Shown here in pieces: positions 1 to 11,192 of a DNA stretch of 64,000 bases. Below the pieces are notes generated by a model, which saw only the letters and a list, made by a program, of their open reading frames with translations, was not told the origin of the DNA and did not search any database. Source of the DNA: Pseudomonadota bacterium (GTDB lineage Bacteria > Pseudomonadota > Alphaproteobacteria > Acetobacterales > Acetobacteraceae); the NCBI GenBank assembly GCA_021851785.1, contig JAJZBV010000007.1, forward strand, positions 1 through 64,000, written 5' to 3'. Position 1 is the first letter of the stretch, and every line of letters begins with the position of its first letter. Both the position numbers and the translations under genes were made by a program.

Positions 1-270
1 GCGACGCAGGCGCCTTGCCGGGTTGGCGAGCGCCGCGGCGACGGCGTGCGCCCCCGAGAGCCAGAGCGTGCCGCGCGGCGCCTCCTCCGGACGCAAGGCG
101 GGCGGGCGCGCCGGGCGGAACGGACGCGCCTCCGGCGCCGGCCGGGCAGGCTGCGCCACGGGCTTGCTCGACGGAAACCGGCGCTCGGCGCCCGGCGTTT
201 CACCCGGCGTGCCACGGGAGGGCTTGGAATCGCGATTCTTGCCCGAATGGGGGCGATGCGGCGGTTTCAT
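1..270 (-). CDS. rlmB: 23S rRNA (guanosine-2'-O-)-methyltransferase, SpoU/TrmH family (N-terminal part, truncated by window edge)
   Basis: Reverse-strand reading MKPPHRPHSGKNRDSKPSRG...GTLWLSGAHAVAAALANPARRLRR runs off the left edge; LWLxGxHAVxAALANPxR is typical of the RlmB substrate-binding domain. Confidence 0.7.
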   Translation of the reverse strand, partial: MKPPHRPHSGKNRDSKPSRGTPGETPGAERRFPSSKPVAQPARPAPEARPFRPARPPALRPEEAPRGTLWLSGAHAVAAALANPARRLRR

Positions 271-366
271 CGCGCCTCTATAGCTTTCCCGCGCGGCGCC
301 GACAATTCGCCGCCCGCTGCCGGTGGGTCAGTTTGAAATTCGGCTTGGGGTGGGGAGCGGACCTTA

Positions 367-1944
367 TCATGTGCCCCTTCGACGGGTTGCCACAACAGAA
401 AGACGTTTCAGCAACGCTGGATGGATTACCATCCGCTTGTCAGCTAAGAGAGTGGGGTCTCCCCGAAAGGACCACCTGTTTCGGAAATCGGTTCCGGTGG
501 AGCCGACTCGGAAGGAATTACCGATTGCACCGAGTCGGTATAGATCGGCCAATATTTCTCGGACAGATCTTCTCGCAAGCAGGTTCTTAAGTGTTAAAGA
601 AAGGCGCGCTTTTTGTTGAAATGTATTCTCCATTTGTACGATTTCAAATGAAGCAGCCCCTCCAGATAGGACATCTTCGACAGAATCCACCTCACTATCA
701 GAGTATATGGCACTCAATTCGTAGCGCACCTCATCCCAGAGCTTGTTTGAGTACTCGCTCTCGGTCTGACGTAAAACCTCATCGGAGAATTTTGATGCGT
801 TAGGGAAGAGTTTTTGCGCGATATTTAGACGCCATACGACATCTCTCGGCTTATAGAACGACTTGTCCAGAATGAAGGCGTCGATTGGCTCACCGTTCAC
901 CTGCGTTGGAAAGTAGACAGCTAATGGATCAGTGGATTCTGACAATCCGGCTGCACGCTCTGAGGCCTTAATTTTACGGGAGATGATTTGCATTAGTGGA
1001 TGGTTCATAGAACGATTAGCATGATGCCAAGATAGATCGAATCCTCGGTCGTGAACAAGGCGATCTACTTCTTGTCCTAATGAGCCCATTGCATCTATCA
1101 CTTCTGATCTGACTGCCGCCAAGATGTGCAATGGAGCGTTCGCCTTACGAAACGCATCATTTAAGACAGAAACCGAAAACAGTAAATCTCTTACCATTCT
1201 CTGATCTCGTTTATGTTGCTCAGTAGTGTGATAAAAGGCTTCTAATTCGTCAAAATATACATATATATGCTGGTTGAACTCTATTTTTGCAAGAGCATAA
1301 GTAATTTTTTGGCTTAAAGCGTCTAGTGTTGTCTCACCATATTCTCCGTTTCGCTTGAAATCTGCGCCTAGCTCGGCCTCAAAGAAACCAAAATCGCCAC
1401 GTATCTTTATGTATGATCCTTCTATTTTTGGCATGAACCCGATAGCTTTTCTAAGAATAGATTCATCATTAAGATCTAGAAATTTTTTAACAATTACTGC
1501 AAGTGTCTTGCTAGTCGCTTTGTATGAATCTGGGAACTCATGTATTTTTTCCCCAATTTTGTGAAGAATAAACCACGTCCAAGCGGACTTAAAATCCTGG
1601 GCAATTTCCATAGTTTTCGAATCAATATCTGTCCAAGAGATACCAACCTCTTTAGATATATGCATCCGTTGAGATTCAGAGAGATCCGTCTTAAAGAGCA
1701 CGAAATCGGTTATGCAGCCTGCCTTTCGGCGATCTTCTGCGTGCCATCTCAGTAAAGACGTTTTTCCAGTGCCGCGGAAACCTTCAACGAAGAAAATATC
1801 TGCGTTGTGCATTCGCTCTGGTTCAACGGCCTCGGGAATCACAAAAGCACCAAAGACTGTCTGATCCCGTTCGCCTGCGGGAGTAAGGTATTCATGTTTG
1901 CCGTCCACCTTGCCAATTCGAAGTTGGCGCAGCGTCAAGGTCAT
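367..1944 (-). CDS. P-loop (AAA/STAND-like) ATPase, possibly ORC-CDC6/Sll1717-type; accessory gene
   Basis: Walker [15 protein letters not shown]; Walker B-like [12 protein letters not shown]. Start [12 protein letters not shown] at 1944 preceded by ggaggg RBS. Markedly AT-rich compared with flanks. Confidence 0.75.
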   Translation of the reverse strand: MTLTLRQLRIGKVDGKHEYLTPAGERDQTVFGAFVIPEAVEPERMHNADIFFVEGFRGTGKTSLLRWHAEDRRKAGCITDFVLFKTDLSESQRMHISKEVGISWTDIDSKTMEIAQDFKSAWTWFILHKIGEKIHEFPDSYKATSKTLAVIVKKFLDLNDESILRKAIGFMPKIEGSYIKIRGDFGFFEAELGADFKRNGEYGETTLDALSQKITYALAKIEFNQHIYVYFDELEAFYHTTEQHKRDQRMVRDLLFSVSVLNDAFRKANAPLHILAAVRSEVIDAMGSLGQEVDRLVHDRGFDLSWHHANRSMNHPLMQIISRKIKASERAAGLSESTDPLAVYFPTQVNGEPIDAFILDKSFYKPRDVVWRLNIAQKLFPNASKFSDEVLRQTESEYSNKLWDEVRYELSAIYSDSEVDSVEDVLSGGAASFEIVQMENTFQQKARLSLTLKNLLARRSVREILADLYRLGAIGNSFRVGSTGTDFRNRWSFRGDPTLLADKRMVIHPALLKRLSVVATRRRGT

Positions 1945-2245
1945 TGGTCGGTCCCTCCAGGTTGACGGTGCCAGCTCCCGCTTCGTGCGAGTACGCCGAG
2001 GCATTCGTTTTGCGGGAATAAAGAGGCAGCGGTGCATAACCCTCCGATCACCGCTTGTGATCGCTCCCGATGCTTCACGCTATCTCCGCAGAATAATTGA
2101 CCCCAGTATGCCGGCCCAGATTCTCCCGCCAATTTGGCGCTGGCGATTAACGTCCGCAATGGGTCGAAACTCGATATTCAAACTGATCCACGACCACAAC
2201 GCCGCGAGGCTTGCCTCGGCGGGGTTCGGCTTTTATAGCCGGGGG

Positions 2246-4291
2246 ATGGCATCCTCGGCAGAAACCCACTCCCCGCCTGATGACATCCTCGCCCGGCAAG
2301 CAGCCCTGCTGGCGCGCCCGCCGACGCTGGAGCGACGCATGGCGGATGCCATTCGCGCGCTCGCCATCGACGCCGTCGAGCGGGCGAATTCCGGCCATCC
2401 CGGTCTTCCGCTCGGCATGGCCGATGTCGCGACGGCGCTGTGGACGCGATTCCTGAAATTCGACGCCGCCGATCCGCGCTGGCCCGATCGCGACCGTTTC
2501 GTGCTCTCCGCCGGGCATGGCTCGATGCTGCTTTATGCCCTCCTTCACCTCACCGGCCATGCCGGCATGGGGATGGAGGTGCTGGAACGCTTCCGCCAGC
2601 TCCACTCCGCCGCCGCCGGCCATCCCGAATACGGCGCCCATCCGGCGATCGAGACCACCACCGGCCCGCTCGGTCAGGGCATCGCGACCGCCGTCGGCAT
2701 GGCGCTCGGCGAGCGGGTGCTGGCGGCGCGGTTCGGCCGCAGCCTGGTCGATCACCGCACCTGGGTCATCGCCTCCGACGGCGATCTCATGGAGGGGATC
2801 AGCCACGAGGCGGCGTCGCTCGCCGGCCATCTCCGGCTCGAAAAACTCACCGTCCTCTACGACGACAACCACATCTCGATCGACGGCGCGACGCGGCTCG
2901 CCACGTCCGATGACGCGCTCAAGCGCTTCGCCGCCTATGGCTGGGCGACGAAACGCATCGACGGGCATGATCCGGCCGAGATCGCCGCCGCGCTCTCGTT
3001 TGCCATGCGCTCGAAGAAGCCGACGCTGATCGCCTGCCGCACCATCATCGGCTTCGGCGCGCCGCACAAGGCGGGCACCAATGCCGCCCATGGCTCGGCG
3101 CTCGGTGCCGCGGAAGCGGCGGCGACCAAGGCGGCGCTGGGCTGGACGGCGCCGCCCTTCACCACCCCCGACGATCTCGCGGAAGTCTGGCAGGCCGCCG
3201 GCACGCGCGGCGCCAGCGTCCGCCGCGCCTGGCTCAAGCGCGCGACCCGCCATCCCTTGCGCGCCGAGTTCGAGCGCTGCCTCGCCGGGCGGCTCCCGGA
3301 AAACTGGCTGGAGAAGCTTTCCGCCCTGAAGGCCGAAATCGTCGCAACCAAACCGAAGCTCGCGACCCGCCAATCGAGCCAGAAAGTGCTGGAGGCGCTG
3401 CTGCCGATGGTCCCGGAGCTGATCGGCGGCTCGGCCGATCTCACCAGCTCCAACCTCACCCGGGTCAAGGACATGGCCGAGGTGTCGGCGGGCAATTTCG
3501 CCGGCCGCTACCTCCATTTCGGCATCCGCGAGCACGCCATGGCGGCGGCGATGAACGGGATCGCGCTCGCCGGCGGCCTCATTCCCTATGGCGGCACGTT
3601 CTTCATCTTCAGCGATTATCTCCGCCCGGCGCTCAGGCTTTCGGCGCTGATGCATCAGCGGGTGATCTATGTGCTGACGCATGACAGTATCGGCCTCGGC
3701 GAGGACGGGCCGACCCATCAGGCGGTGGAGCATCTCGCGAGCCTCCGCGCCATGCCCAATCTCCTGCTCTTCCGCCCCGCCGATACCATCGAGACGGCGG
3801 AAAGCTGGGAACTCGCGCTCCGCCGCACCGACGGGCCGAGCCTTCTGGTGCTGAGCCGCCAGTCCTTGCCGACCTTCCGCGCCGACATCACCGAAAACCG
3901 CGCGGCGCGCGGCGCCTATGTCCTCGCCGAGGCCGATGGCGCGCGCCAGGCGACGCTGATCGCCAGCGGCTCGGAGGTCGCGATCGCCATGGCGGCGCGG
4001 GAGATGCTGGCGGCGGGGGGGATCGCGGTGGCGGTGGTCTCGCTTCCCTGCTGGGAACTCTTCGCCGCCCAGGACGAGGCCTATCAGGCGCAAATCCTCG
4101 GCGCCGCGCCGCGTTTCGGCATGGAGGCCGCCGCCGGGTTCGGCTGGGAGCGCTGGCTCGGCCCGGACGGCGTGTTCATCGGCATGACCGGCTTCGGCGC
4201 CTCCGCGCCCTATGAGGAACTCTATCGCCATTTCGGCATCACCGCCGAGGCCCTGGCGCAGGCCGTGCGCAAGCGCCTCGGCGATCATTAA
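2246..4291 (+). CDS. tkt: transketolase
   Basis: [57 protein letters not shown]-like motifs, [27 protein letters not shown]. Confidence 0.95.
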   Translation: MASSAETHSPPDDILARQAALLARPPTLERRMADAIRALAIDAVERANSGHPGLPLGMADVATALWTRFLKFDAADPRWPDRDRFVLSAGHGSMLLYALLHLTGHAGMGMEVLERFRQLHSAAAGHPEYGAHPAIETTTGPLGQGIATAVGMALGERVLAARFGRSLVDHRTWVIASDGDLMEGISHEAASLAGHLRLEKLTVLYDDNHISIDGATRLATSDDALKRFAAYGWATKRIDGHDPAEIAAALSFAMRSKKPTLIACRTIIGFGAPHKAGTNAAHGSALGAAEAAATKAALGWTAPPFTTPDDLAEVWQAAGTRGASVRRAWLKRATRHPLRAEFERCLAGRLPENWLEKLSALKAEIVATKPKLATRQSSQKVLEALLPMVPELIGGSADLTSSNLTRVKDMAEVSAGNFAGRYLHFGIREHAMAAAMNGIALAGGLIPYGGTFFIFSDYLRPALRLSALMHQRVIYVLTHDSIGLGEDGPTHQAVEHLASLRAMPNLLLFRPADTIETAESWELALRRTDGPSLLVLSRQSLPTFRADITENRAARGAYVLAEADGARQATLIASGSEVAIAMAAREMLAAGGIAVAVVSLPCWELFAAQDEAYQAQILGAAPRFGMEAAAGFGWERWLGPDGVFIGMTGFGASAPYEELYRHFGITAEALAQAVRKRLGDH

Positions 4292-4318
4292 ACCTTAAAA
4301 AGCAAGAGGTTCTATCCC

Positions 4319-5332
4319 ATGCCGGTGCGTATCGCGATCAACGGGTTTGGCCGCATTGGGCGCCTCGTCTTGCGGGCGATCATCGAGAGCGGGCGCGACG
4401 ATATCGTGCCGGTCGCGATCAATGATCTCGGCAGCGTCGAGGCCAACGCCCATCTCCTGCGCTATGACAGCGTCCATGGCCGCTTCCCCGGCGAGGTGAC
4501 GGCGGCGGGGGATACGCTCCATATCCGCCATGGCGGGCGCGAATGGGGGCCGATCCGGGTCTCCGCCGAGCGCGATCCGGCGAAGGTGCCGTTTTCGGGC
4601 GTCGATGTCGCGATGGAATGCACCGGGCTTTTCACCCAGCGCGAGGCCGCCGCCCATCTGCTCGCCGCCGGCGCGCGCAAGGTGCTGGTCTCGGCGCCGG
4701 CCGATGGCGTCGACGCCACCATCGTCTATGGCGTCAACCACCAGGTGCTGACCCCGGCGATGACGGTGGTCTCCAACGCCTCCTGCACCACCAACTGCCT
4801 CGCGCCGATGGCCAAGGTGCTGCACGAGGCGTTCGGCATCGAACGCGGCTATATGGTGACCGTCCACGCCTATACCGGCGATCAGCGCACCGTCGATACG
4901 CTGCACAAGGATCCGCACCGGGCGCGGGCGGCGGCGGTCTCGGCGATCCCGACCTCGACCGGGGCGGCGCGCGCCGTCGGCCTCGTCCTGCCGGCGCTCA
5001 AGGGCAAGCTCGACGGCACCGCGATCCGCGTGCCGATCCCCAATGTCTCGCTGGTCTCGCTCGACGCCAACCTCGCCCGCCCGGCCGATGCCGAGACCAT
5101 CAACGCCGCCTTTCGCGCCGCGTCCGAGGGCGAACTGCGCGGCATCCTCGCCTACAACACCGAAAAACTGGTCAGCATCGATTTCAACCATGTCAGCGCC
5201 TCGTGCAGCTTCGATGCGACAGGGACGGCGGTGGTCGATGGCAAGCTCGCGCGGGTGATGGGCTGGTACGACAATGAATGGGGTTTTTCCAATCGCATGA
5301 TCGATACCGCGGTGCTCCTCGGCTCGCTCTAG
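4319..5332 (+). CDS. gap: type I glyceraldehyde-3-phosphate dehydrogenase
   Basis: [37 protein letters not shown] active site, [16 protein letters not shown]-terminus. Confidence 0.96.
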   Translation: MPVRIAINGFGRIGRLVLRAIIESGRDDIVPVAINDLGSVEANAHLLRYDSVHGRFPGEVTAAGDTLHIRHGGREWGPIRVSAERDPAKVPFSGVDVAMECTGLFTQREAAAHLLAAGARKVLVSAPADGVDATIVYGVNHQVLTPAMTVVSNASCTTNCLAPMAKVLHEAFGIERGYMVTVHAYTGDQRTVDTLHKDPHRARAAAVSAIPTSTGAARAVGLVLPALKGKLDGTAIRVPIPNVSLVSLDANLARPADAETINAAFRAASEGELRGILAYNTEKLVSIDFNHVSASCSFDATGTAVVDGKLARVMGWYDNEWGFSNRMIDTAVLLGSL

Positions 5333-5344
5333 CAGACGCCCGCC

Positions 5345-6100
5345 ATGGAAGCGGGGCTCGGCCGGGGCCACGACAGCAAGGTTCCGGCCGTCACCCTGGT
5401 CTTCTGGATCATCAAAATCGCCGCGACCACGCTCGGCGAGACCGGCGGCGACACGGTGACGATGACGCTCGGCTGGGGCTATCTCGCCGGCACCGCGCTG
5501 TTCCTCGCGGCGCTGGTCGTGCTCGTCCTGGCGCAGATCCGGGCGCGGAGATTCCACCCGCTGCTCTATTGGGCGACGATCATCGCCTCGACCACCTTCG
5601 GCACCACCATGGCCGATTTCGCCGACCGCTCGCTCGGCTTCGGCTATCCCGGCGGGGCGAGCCTGCTGTTCGTCCTGCTGGTCGCAACCCTCGGCCTCTG
5701 GTACCGGACCCAGGGCAGCATCGCGGTGACGACCGTCGCGTCGCCGAAAACGGAAGCGTTCTACTGGGCGGCGATCACGTTTTCGCAAACCCTCGGCACC
5801 GCGCTCGGCGATTGGGTGGCCGAGTGCGGCCTCGGCTATGGCGGCGGCGCACTGGTGTTCGGCGCCGCGATCGCCCTCGTCACCGCGCTCTATTTCCGGA
5901 CCAGCCTCTCGCGCGTCGCCCTGTTCTGGGCAGCCTTCATCCTGACCCGTCCGCTCGGCGCGACGGTCGGGGATTTTCTCGACAAACCGATCGCCGATGG
6001 CGGCCTCGCTTTGAGCCGACCCCTCGCGACCCTGGCGCTCGCGGTGTTCATCATCGCCTGCCTCGCCCTCCTGCCGCAACGGCGGGTTGACGCCGCGTGA
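5345..6100 (+). CDS. COG4705-like multi-pass membrane protein
   Basis: Repeated 'KIAATTLGETGGD', 'ASTTFGTTMADFADRSLGFGY', 'FSQTLGTALGDWVAE' TM repeats. Confidence 0.75.
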   Translation: MEAGLGRGHDSKVPAVTLVFWIIKIAATTLGETGGDTVTMTLGWGYLAGTALFLAALVVLVLAQIRARRFHPLLYWATIIASTTFGTTMADFADRSLGFGYPGGASLLFVLLVATLGLWYRTQGSIAVTTVASPKTEAFYWAAITFSQTLGTALGDWVAECGLGYGGGALVFGAAIALVTALYFRTSLSRVALFWAAFILTRPLGATVGDFLDKPIADGGLALSRPLATLALAVFIIACLALLPQRRVDAA

Positions 6101-6103
6101 TCA

Positions 6104-6233
6104 AAGTAAAAATGTTCTTTTTTATAAAAAAGAACCAAAAAACTTCTGTCTGTTGAACAGCGCCGTAGGCGCTGTTCCAGGAAAAAGTCTTTTTGCTTCT
6201 TTTTCTTCAGAAAAAGAAGGCTCTTCTTTTTAC
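6104..6233. repeat. T-rich hairpin-containing intergenic repeat, copy 1
   Basis: Contains TTCTTTTTTATAAAAAAGAA, the perfect stem GAACAGCGCC-GTA-GGCGCTGTTC (6155-6177), and CTTCTTTTTC-TTCA-GAAAAAGAAG; 37 bp (6184-6220) identical to 55900-55936. Confidence 0.85.
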
Positions 6234-6235
6234 TC

Positions 6236-8707
6236 TCACCCGCGCAGCCGTGCCCCGGTCGCGGCGACGACGGCGGCGACGATGCGCGCCGAAATCGCCT
6301 CGATCTCGGCGTCCGTCAGCGCCCGCTCGCGCGGCTGCAACACCACCTCGATGGCGAGCGACTTCTCGCCCGCCGGCAGAGGCTCGCCGGCATAGACATC
6401 GAACAGCGCGACGCTGGCGATCAGCCCGCGCGCTACCCCGCGCGCCGCGCGCAGCACCGCTTCCGCCGGCACGTCGCGCGCCACCAGGAAGGCGAAATCG
6501 CGGCGCACCGGTTGCAGGGCGGAGAGATCGGGTGCGGCGCGGCGGCGGCGCTTGGCGGCGGGGATGGCGTCGAGGAAAATCTCGAACGCCGCGACCGCGC
6601 CGGCGATGTCGAGCGCGGCGGTGACGTGCGGGTGCAGCTCGCCGAAGGCGGCGAGCACGTTGCGGGGGCCGAGACGGAGCGTCCCGGCGCGGCCGGGATG
6701 GTAATGCGCCGGGGCCTCGGCGCTGGTCGCGAGCTGTTCGGGAGCGACGCCGAGCGCCGCCAGCACGGCGAGCGCGTCGGCTTTGGCGTCGAACGCATCG
6801 AAGGCGCGCGCCGGGGCTGCCCAATGGCGCGGCGTCGCCCCGGCGCGCAGCCCGGCGGCGATCTCCCGCGCGCCGCCTGGCGTGAATCCGGCGGCGAAAC
6901 CGGGCCCGATCTCGAATAGCGCCACGTCCTCGGCGCCGCGGGCGAGGTTGCGCGCCAAGGCGTGGGCGAGGACGGCGAGCGGGGTCGGGCGCAACTGGTC
7001 GAGATCGGCGGCGATCGGGTTGAGGAGACGAAGCTCTGCCGGCGTCTCGCCGAACCGCGCCGCATCGGGTCGCGCCATGAAGGCGAAGCTCACGCATTCC
7101 GCGAGGCCGCGCGTGGCGAGCACCCGGCGGGCGAGCGCCGCGCGCGCCCCGGCGGCGGTGAGGCTCGCCCCCGGCACCGGCGAGGGACGCGGCAGCGACA
7201 CCGCGGGCACCGCATCCAGCCCACCGAGCCGCAACACTTCCTCGATCAGATCGGCCTCCGGCACGATCGCGGCAACACTCTCGGCCAGAAGGGCGGCGCG
7301 ATCGGCGGGAATGCCCGGCGCGAGATCGAGGGCGCCGGCGGCGGCGATGTCGTTGCGCCACGAGGGAACGGCGAAAACCGCGCCCGCCGCATCACCCTCC
7401 TCGAGCGCGAAACCGAGCGCCGCGAGCCGCGCGATCGCGGTCTCGGGCGCGATCTCGACCCCGCCGAGATCGCGGAGCCGCGCAAAGCGCAGGGCGGCGC
7501 GGCGCTGCCAGCGCGGCGCGGCGCCGGCGCCGACCACCTCGCTCGCCTCGCCGCCGCAGAGAGCGAGGATCATCCGGCTCGCCGCTTCCACCGCGTCCGG
7601 CAGCAAAGCGGGGTCGATCCCGCGCTCGAAGCGGCTCCGCGCATCGGAAAGAATTTGATGCCGCCGCCCGCTCTGGCCGATCCGCACCGGATCGAAGAGG
7701 GCGCATTCGAGGAACATTTCGGTGGTCGCTTCGTCACAGCCGCTCTCGACCCCGCCCATGATGCCGGCGAGCGAGCGCGGGCCGGCCGCGTCGGCGATCA
7801 CGCAATCCTCCGGCTCCAGCCGATAGTCGCGGTTGTTGAGCGCGCGCAAGGTTTCGCCATGGCCGCGGCGGATCACCATCTCGACGCCGGTAATTTTTTT
7901 ACTATCAAAAACATGCAGCGGCCGGCCAAGATCGAAGGTGAAGAAATTGGTGATATCCACCAGGGCGTTGATCGGGCGGAGACCGATCGCGCGGAGACGG
8001 GCGGCGAGCCAGTCCGGGCTCGGGCCGTTGGTAAGGCCGCGAAAGCTCCGCCCGAGGACGTAGGGGCAGGCCTCCGGCCAATCGATCCGCCAGGCGAGCG
8101 GGCTTGCGAACCGCGCCGAGACGGCGGGCGCCGACCACGGCTTCAGCCGCCCGAGCCCGGCGGCGGCGAGGTCGCGGGCGATGCCGCGCACCGCCAGCGC
8201 ATCGCCACGATTGGGGGTGACGGCGATCTCGATCACCGGATCGTCGAGCCCGGCCCAGCCGGCGTAAGCCGCCCCGACCGGCGCCACCTCGGGCAATTCG
8301 ATGATCCCGGCATGATCCTCGCCGAGCCCGAGTTCACGGAGCGAGAGCAGCATCCCGGCGCTTTCGACGCCACGGATCTTGCCGATTTTCAGCGCGACCC
8401 CGGTGCCCGGGATCACGCTTCCGGGCGGCGCGAAGACGGTTTTCATGCCGGCCCGCGCATTGGGCGCGCCGCACACCACCGAAACCGGCGCCCCCGCCCC
8501 GATCTCGACGCGGCAGGCGCGCAGGCGATCGGCGTCCGGGTGGGGGACGGCCTCGATCACCCGGGCGATGCGGAACGGCGCGAGGGCCGCGGCGCGGTCG
8601 TCCACGCTTTCGACCTCGAGCCCGATCGCGGACAGGGTCTCGGTGATTTGCGCGAGCGGCGCCTCGGTCTCGAGATGGTCGCGGAGCCAGGAGAGGGGGA
8701 ATTTCAT
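6236..8707 (-). CDS. pheT: phenylalanyl-tRNA synthetase beta subunit
   Basis: MKFPLSWLRDHLETEAPLAQITETLSAIGLEVE N-terminus; RIARVIEAVPHPDADRLRACRVEIG tRNA-binding domain. Confidence 0.96.
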   Translation of the reverse strand: MKFPLSWLRDHLETEAPLAQITETLSAIGLEVESVDDRAAALAPFRIARVIEAVPHPDADRLRACRVEIGAGAPVSVVCGAPNARAGMKTVFAPPGSVIPGTGVALKIGKIRGVESAGMLLSLRELGLGEDHAGIIELPEVAPVGAAYAGWAGLDDPVIEIAVTPNRGDALAVRGIARDLAAAGLGRLKPWSAPAVSARFASPLAWRIDWPEACPYVLGRSFRGLTNGPSPDWLAARLRAIGLRPINALVDITNFFTFDLGRPLHVFDSKKITGVEMVIRRGHGETLRALNNRDYRLEPEDCVIADAAGPRSLAGIMGGVESGCDEATTEMFLECALFDPVRIGQSGRRHQILSDARSRFERGIDPALLPDAVEAASRMILALCGGEASEVVGAGAAPRWQRRAALRFARLRDLGGVEIAPETAIARLAALGFALEEGDAAGAVFAVPSWRNDIAAAGALDLAPGIPADRAALLAESVAAIVPEADLIEEVLRLGGLDAVPAVSLPRPSPVPGASLTAAGARAALARRVLATRGLAECVSFAFMARPDAARFGETPAELRLLNPIAADLDQLRPTPLAVLAHALARNLARGAEDVALFEIGPGFAAGFTPGGAREIAAGLRAGATPRHWAAPARAFDAFDAKADALAVLAALGVAPEQLATSAEAPAHYHPGRAGTLRLGPRNVLAAFGELHPHVTAALDIAGAVAAFEIFLDAIPAAKRRRRAAPDLSALQPVRRDFAFLVARDVPAEAVLRAARGVARGLIASVALFDVYAGEPLPAGEKSLAIEVVLQPRERALTDAEIEAISARIVAAVVAATGARLRG

Positions 8708-8710
8708 CGC

Positions 8711-9784
8711 TCACACCCCCTCATGCAGCATCGCCGGCGCCATCGGGCTGAAGCCGTAATGGCGGAGCCAGCGGAGATCGCTCTCGAAAAACGGGCGGAG
8801 ATCATTGATCCCGTGTTTCAGCATGGTGATGCGCTCGATTCCCATGCCGAAGGCGAAGCCCTGCCATTCGCGCGGATCGATGCCGCCATTGGCGAGGACT
8901 TTGGCGTGGACCATGCCGCTCCCCAGAATCTCCAGCCAGTCGCCGCCACGGCCGAGTTCGCCGCTCCGGCGGTTCCAGCCGATATCGACCTCCATCGAGG
9001 GTTCGGTGAACGGGAAATAGCTGGCGCGAAAGCGCACCGGGAGATCGGGGAGGCCGAAAAAGGCGCGCAGGAAATCGGTGAGACACCCCTTGAGATGGCC
9101 GAGGGTGATATCGCGGTCGATCACCAGCCCCTCGCATTGGTGGAACATCGGGCTGTGGGTCGCGTCATGGTCGGCGCGGTAGGTGCGGCCCATGGCGATG
9201 ATGCGGATCGGCGGCGTCTCCGCCAGCATGGTGCGCATCTGCACCGGCGAGGTATGGGTGCGGAGCACGCGCGGCGGGCCATCGCCGTCGGCCTCGGGCG
9301 GCAGGTAGAACGTGTCGTGATCGGCGCGCGCGGGGTGGTGCGGCGGGATGTTGAGGGCGCCGAAATTATGCCAGTCGGTCTCGATGTCGGGCCCCTCGGC
9401 GACGGTGAAGCCCATGGCGCCGAAAATTGCGGCGATTTCGTCCATGGCGCGGCTGATCGGGTGGATGAGGCCGCTCTCCGCCGGCCGGGCGGGGAGCGAG
9501 ACATCGATCCGCTCCTGAGCCAGCCGCGCTTCCAGCGCCGCCGCCGCGAGCGCCGCGCACCTGGCCTCGAGCGCCGCGGTCAGCGCCTCCTTGACGGCAT
9601 TCACGCGCGCGCCCTGCTCGCGCCGCGCCTCCGGGGGAAGCGCGCCGAGTTCCTTGAGCCGCGCGGTGAGCCGGCCGGTTTTGCCGAGCAGGGCGACACG
9701 CACCGCCTCCAGGGCGCGGAGATCGGGCGCGGTGGCGATGTCATGTTCCGCGGCGTGGCACAGGGCGGCGAGGTCGTCGGTCAT
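8711..9784 (-). CDS. pheS: phenylalanyl-tRNA synthetase alpha subunit
   Basis: [107 protein letters not shown]. Confidence 0.96.
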   Translation of the reverse strand: MTDDLAALCHAAEHDIATAPDLRALEAVRVALLGKTGRLTARLKELGALPPEARREQGARVNAVKEALTAALEARCAALAAAALEARLAQERIDVSLPARPAESGLIHPISRAMDEIAAIFGAMGFTVAEGPDIETDWHNFGALNIPPHHPARADHDTFYLPPEADGDGPPRVLRTHTSPVQMRTMLAETPPIRIIAMGRTYRADHDATHSPMFHQCEGLVIDRDITLGHLKGCLTDFLRAFFGLPDLPVRFRASYFPFTEPSMEVDIGWNRRSGELGRGGDWLEILGSGMVHAKVLANGGIDPREWQGFAFGMGIERITMLKHGINDLRPFFESDLRWLRHYGFSPMAPAMLHEGV

Positions 9785-10178
9785 GCGGCGTCGGGTCCGT
9801 CTCGGGAAAGGGCGTGATCGAAGCCTTTTGCCGCCCCCGCGCCCGGAGTTCAATGACCCCGACGCAACGGCGCGGAGAGGACGTTCCGCGGGGCTCGGGC
9901 GCCGGGCTCGGGCGGGCATGTGACGCGCCGGGGCGGAATCAAGATTTTGCGGCCGCGCTTGTCCGTGCCCGGTTGAAGGGGTATGATTTGCGGAAGAAAT
10001 GACCGAGTAAAATGCCTATTTCCGGTCACTCGCGGAGTGATGGGCCGACCCCGCTGCCGGCACATCGGCCGAGCGCGGAAGTTCACGCCGGAGCAGTGAG
10101 CCGAGAGCACGACGCTCAAGGAACTGGCAAAGAGATGCAATGCCGGACGCGCGACAATTTCGAGGTTAGGGCTATGCC

Positions 10179-10409
10179 ATGATGCTATGCACAACGAAGA
10201 TCCTGGAACTTCTGCGCGAGCGGCCCGGCCGATACATTCAGCAATGTATGGGCGAATTTTGCATGAAGGAAGCAAACGGTGCCGCTGTCAGCGTGAACGA
10301 AGAGGGGAAGGATTTTCTCATCAAGCCAATAGTCGAGCAGATGGACGACCTTATGAGGGCTTCACACTTGGTCTACCACAACTCGAAATACACCCTCGCG
10401 CGAGATTAA
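10179..10409 (+). CDS. small hypothetical protein (76 aa)
   Basis: Open frame in a reduced-GC accessory patch; no recognisable motif. Confidence 0.35.
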   Translation: MMLCTTKILELLRERPGRYIQQCMGEFCMKEANGAAVSVNEEGKDFLIKPIVEQMDDLMRASHLVYHNSKYTLARD

Positions 10410-10413
10410 TTAT

Positions 10414-10881
10414 TCAACGCTCGTTTTTTACCCTATTCCACTCTCTTTTGAGTATATCCTGAGAGATCGAGACCGTTTTCTCTATAATATTGTAAAAATT
10501 ATCGGGGTTATTTTTTAATGCCTCAACTGTTTTTAGCAATTCCTTATTGTCCAATTCCTCTGGATTAAGTTTGAGTCGGATTTTATAGATCAGAAGCCTT
10601 ATCCGCGACCTTTTGTCGTCTTCGTGGCGGTACCCATCTTGCCCCGCAAATGTTCCCGGTCGCAACCGATGCGTCCAGTCGAGGAGTTCGAAAAGCTCTG
10701 AAAGATCATCGCGCAGGCTATTAATCCATGCCTGCCGATTGGCTGAAATGAGAGACGCCCTGATTTGCCGGCGTGATATATACCACAAGACGAATAAGTT
10801 GAGAGTAGCAACCACGGCGGTGAAGATAGCAACAGGATTATTAGTTTTCACCCAGTCTAGAATTTCAAGCGTGAAGGACAT
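10414..10881 (-). CDS. hypothetical single-TM membrane protein (155 aa)
   Basis: N-terminal TM 'NPVAIFTAVVATLNLFVLWYIS' followed by a soluble charged helical region; AT-rich composition. Confidence 0.6.
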   Translation of the reverse strand: MSFTLEILDWVKTNNPVAIFTAVVATLNLFVLWYISRRQIRASLISANRQAWINSLRDDLSELFELLDWTHRLRPGTFAGQDGYRHEDDKRSRIRLLIYKIRLKLNPEELDNKELLKTVEALKNNPDNFYNIIEKTVSISQDILKREWNRVKNER

Positions 10882-11038
10882 AGTGGCACCTGTTAGGGGT
10901 TACGCCATAAAGCACTCTGTTTAGCGCGGGCTAGATTTACCATAAAGCGAAATTATTGACCGGTGGCCACCGTGTCTGCCGCCCCGTCGTGGCGAGGCTT
11001 GGGGTGTTCCGCGTGCTACCGATCACGCTCCCGGCGCC

Positions 11039-11105
11039 GGCAGTGCCGCAGGCACTGCCCAGTTGGAAAAATTTTTTGGTTCTTTTTTTTAAAGATGAAA
11101 GAACG
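11039..11105. repeat. T-rich hairpin-containing intergenic repeat, copy 2 (partial)
   Basis: Stem GGCAGTGCC-GCA-GGCACTGCC (11039-11059) followed by ...AAAAATTTTTTGGTTCTTTTTTTTAAAG. Confidence 0.65.
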
Positions 11106-11192
11106 TTCCCCCTCCCCCCCGAAGCCTGACCAAATCAAGGTCTTCCCGCCCCGCCCTGCTATGGTTCGCGGCCGAGCGAGAAGGAGGCGGGC

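Noticed and set aside
2147-4288. 713-aa ORF antisense to tkt
   Set aside because: Shadow ORF typical of GC-rich codon bias (Arg/Gly/Asp-rich, no motifs); + strand encodes a complete transketolase.
6962-9817. 951-aa + strand ORF across pheT/pheS
   Set aside because: Antisense shadow of two conserved synthetase genes; low-complexity Arg/Glu/Ala composition.
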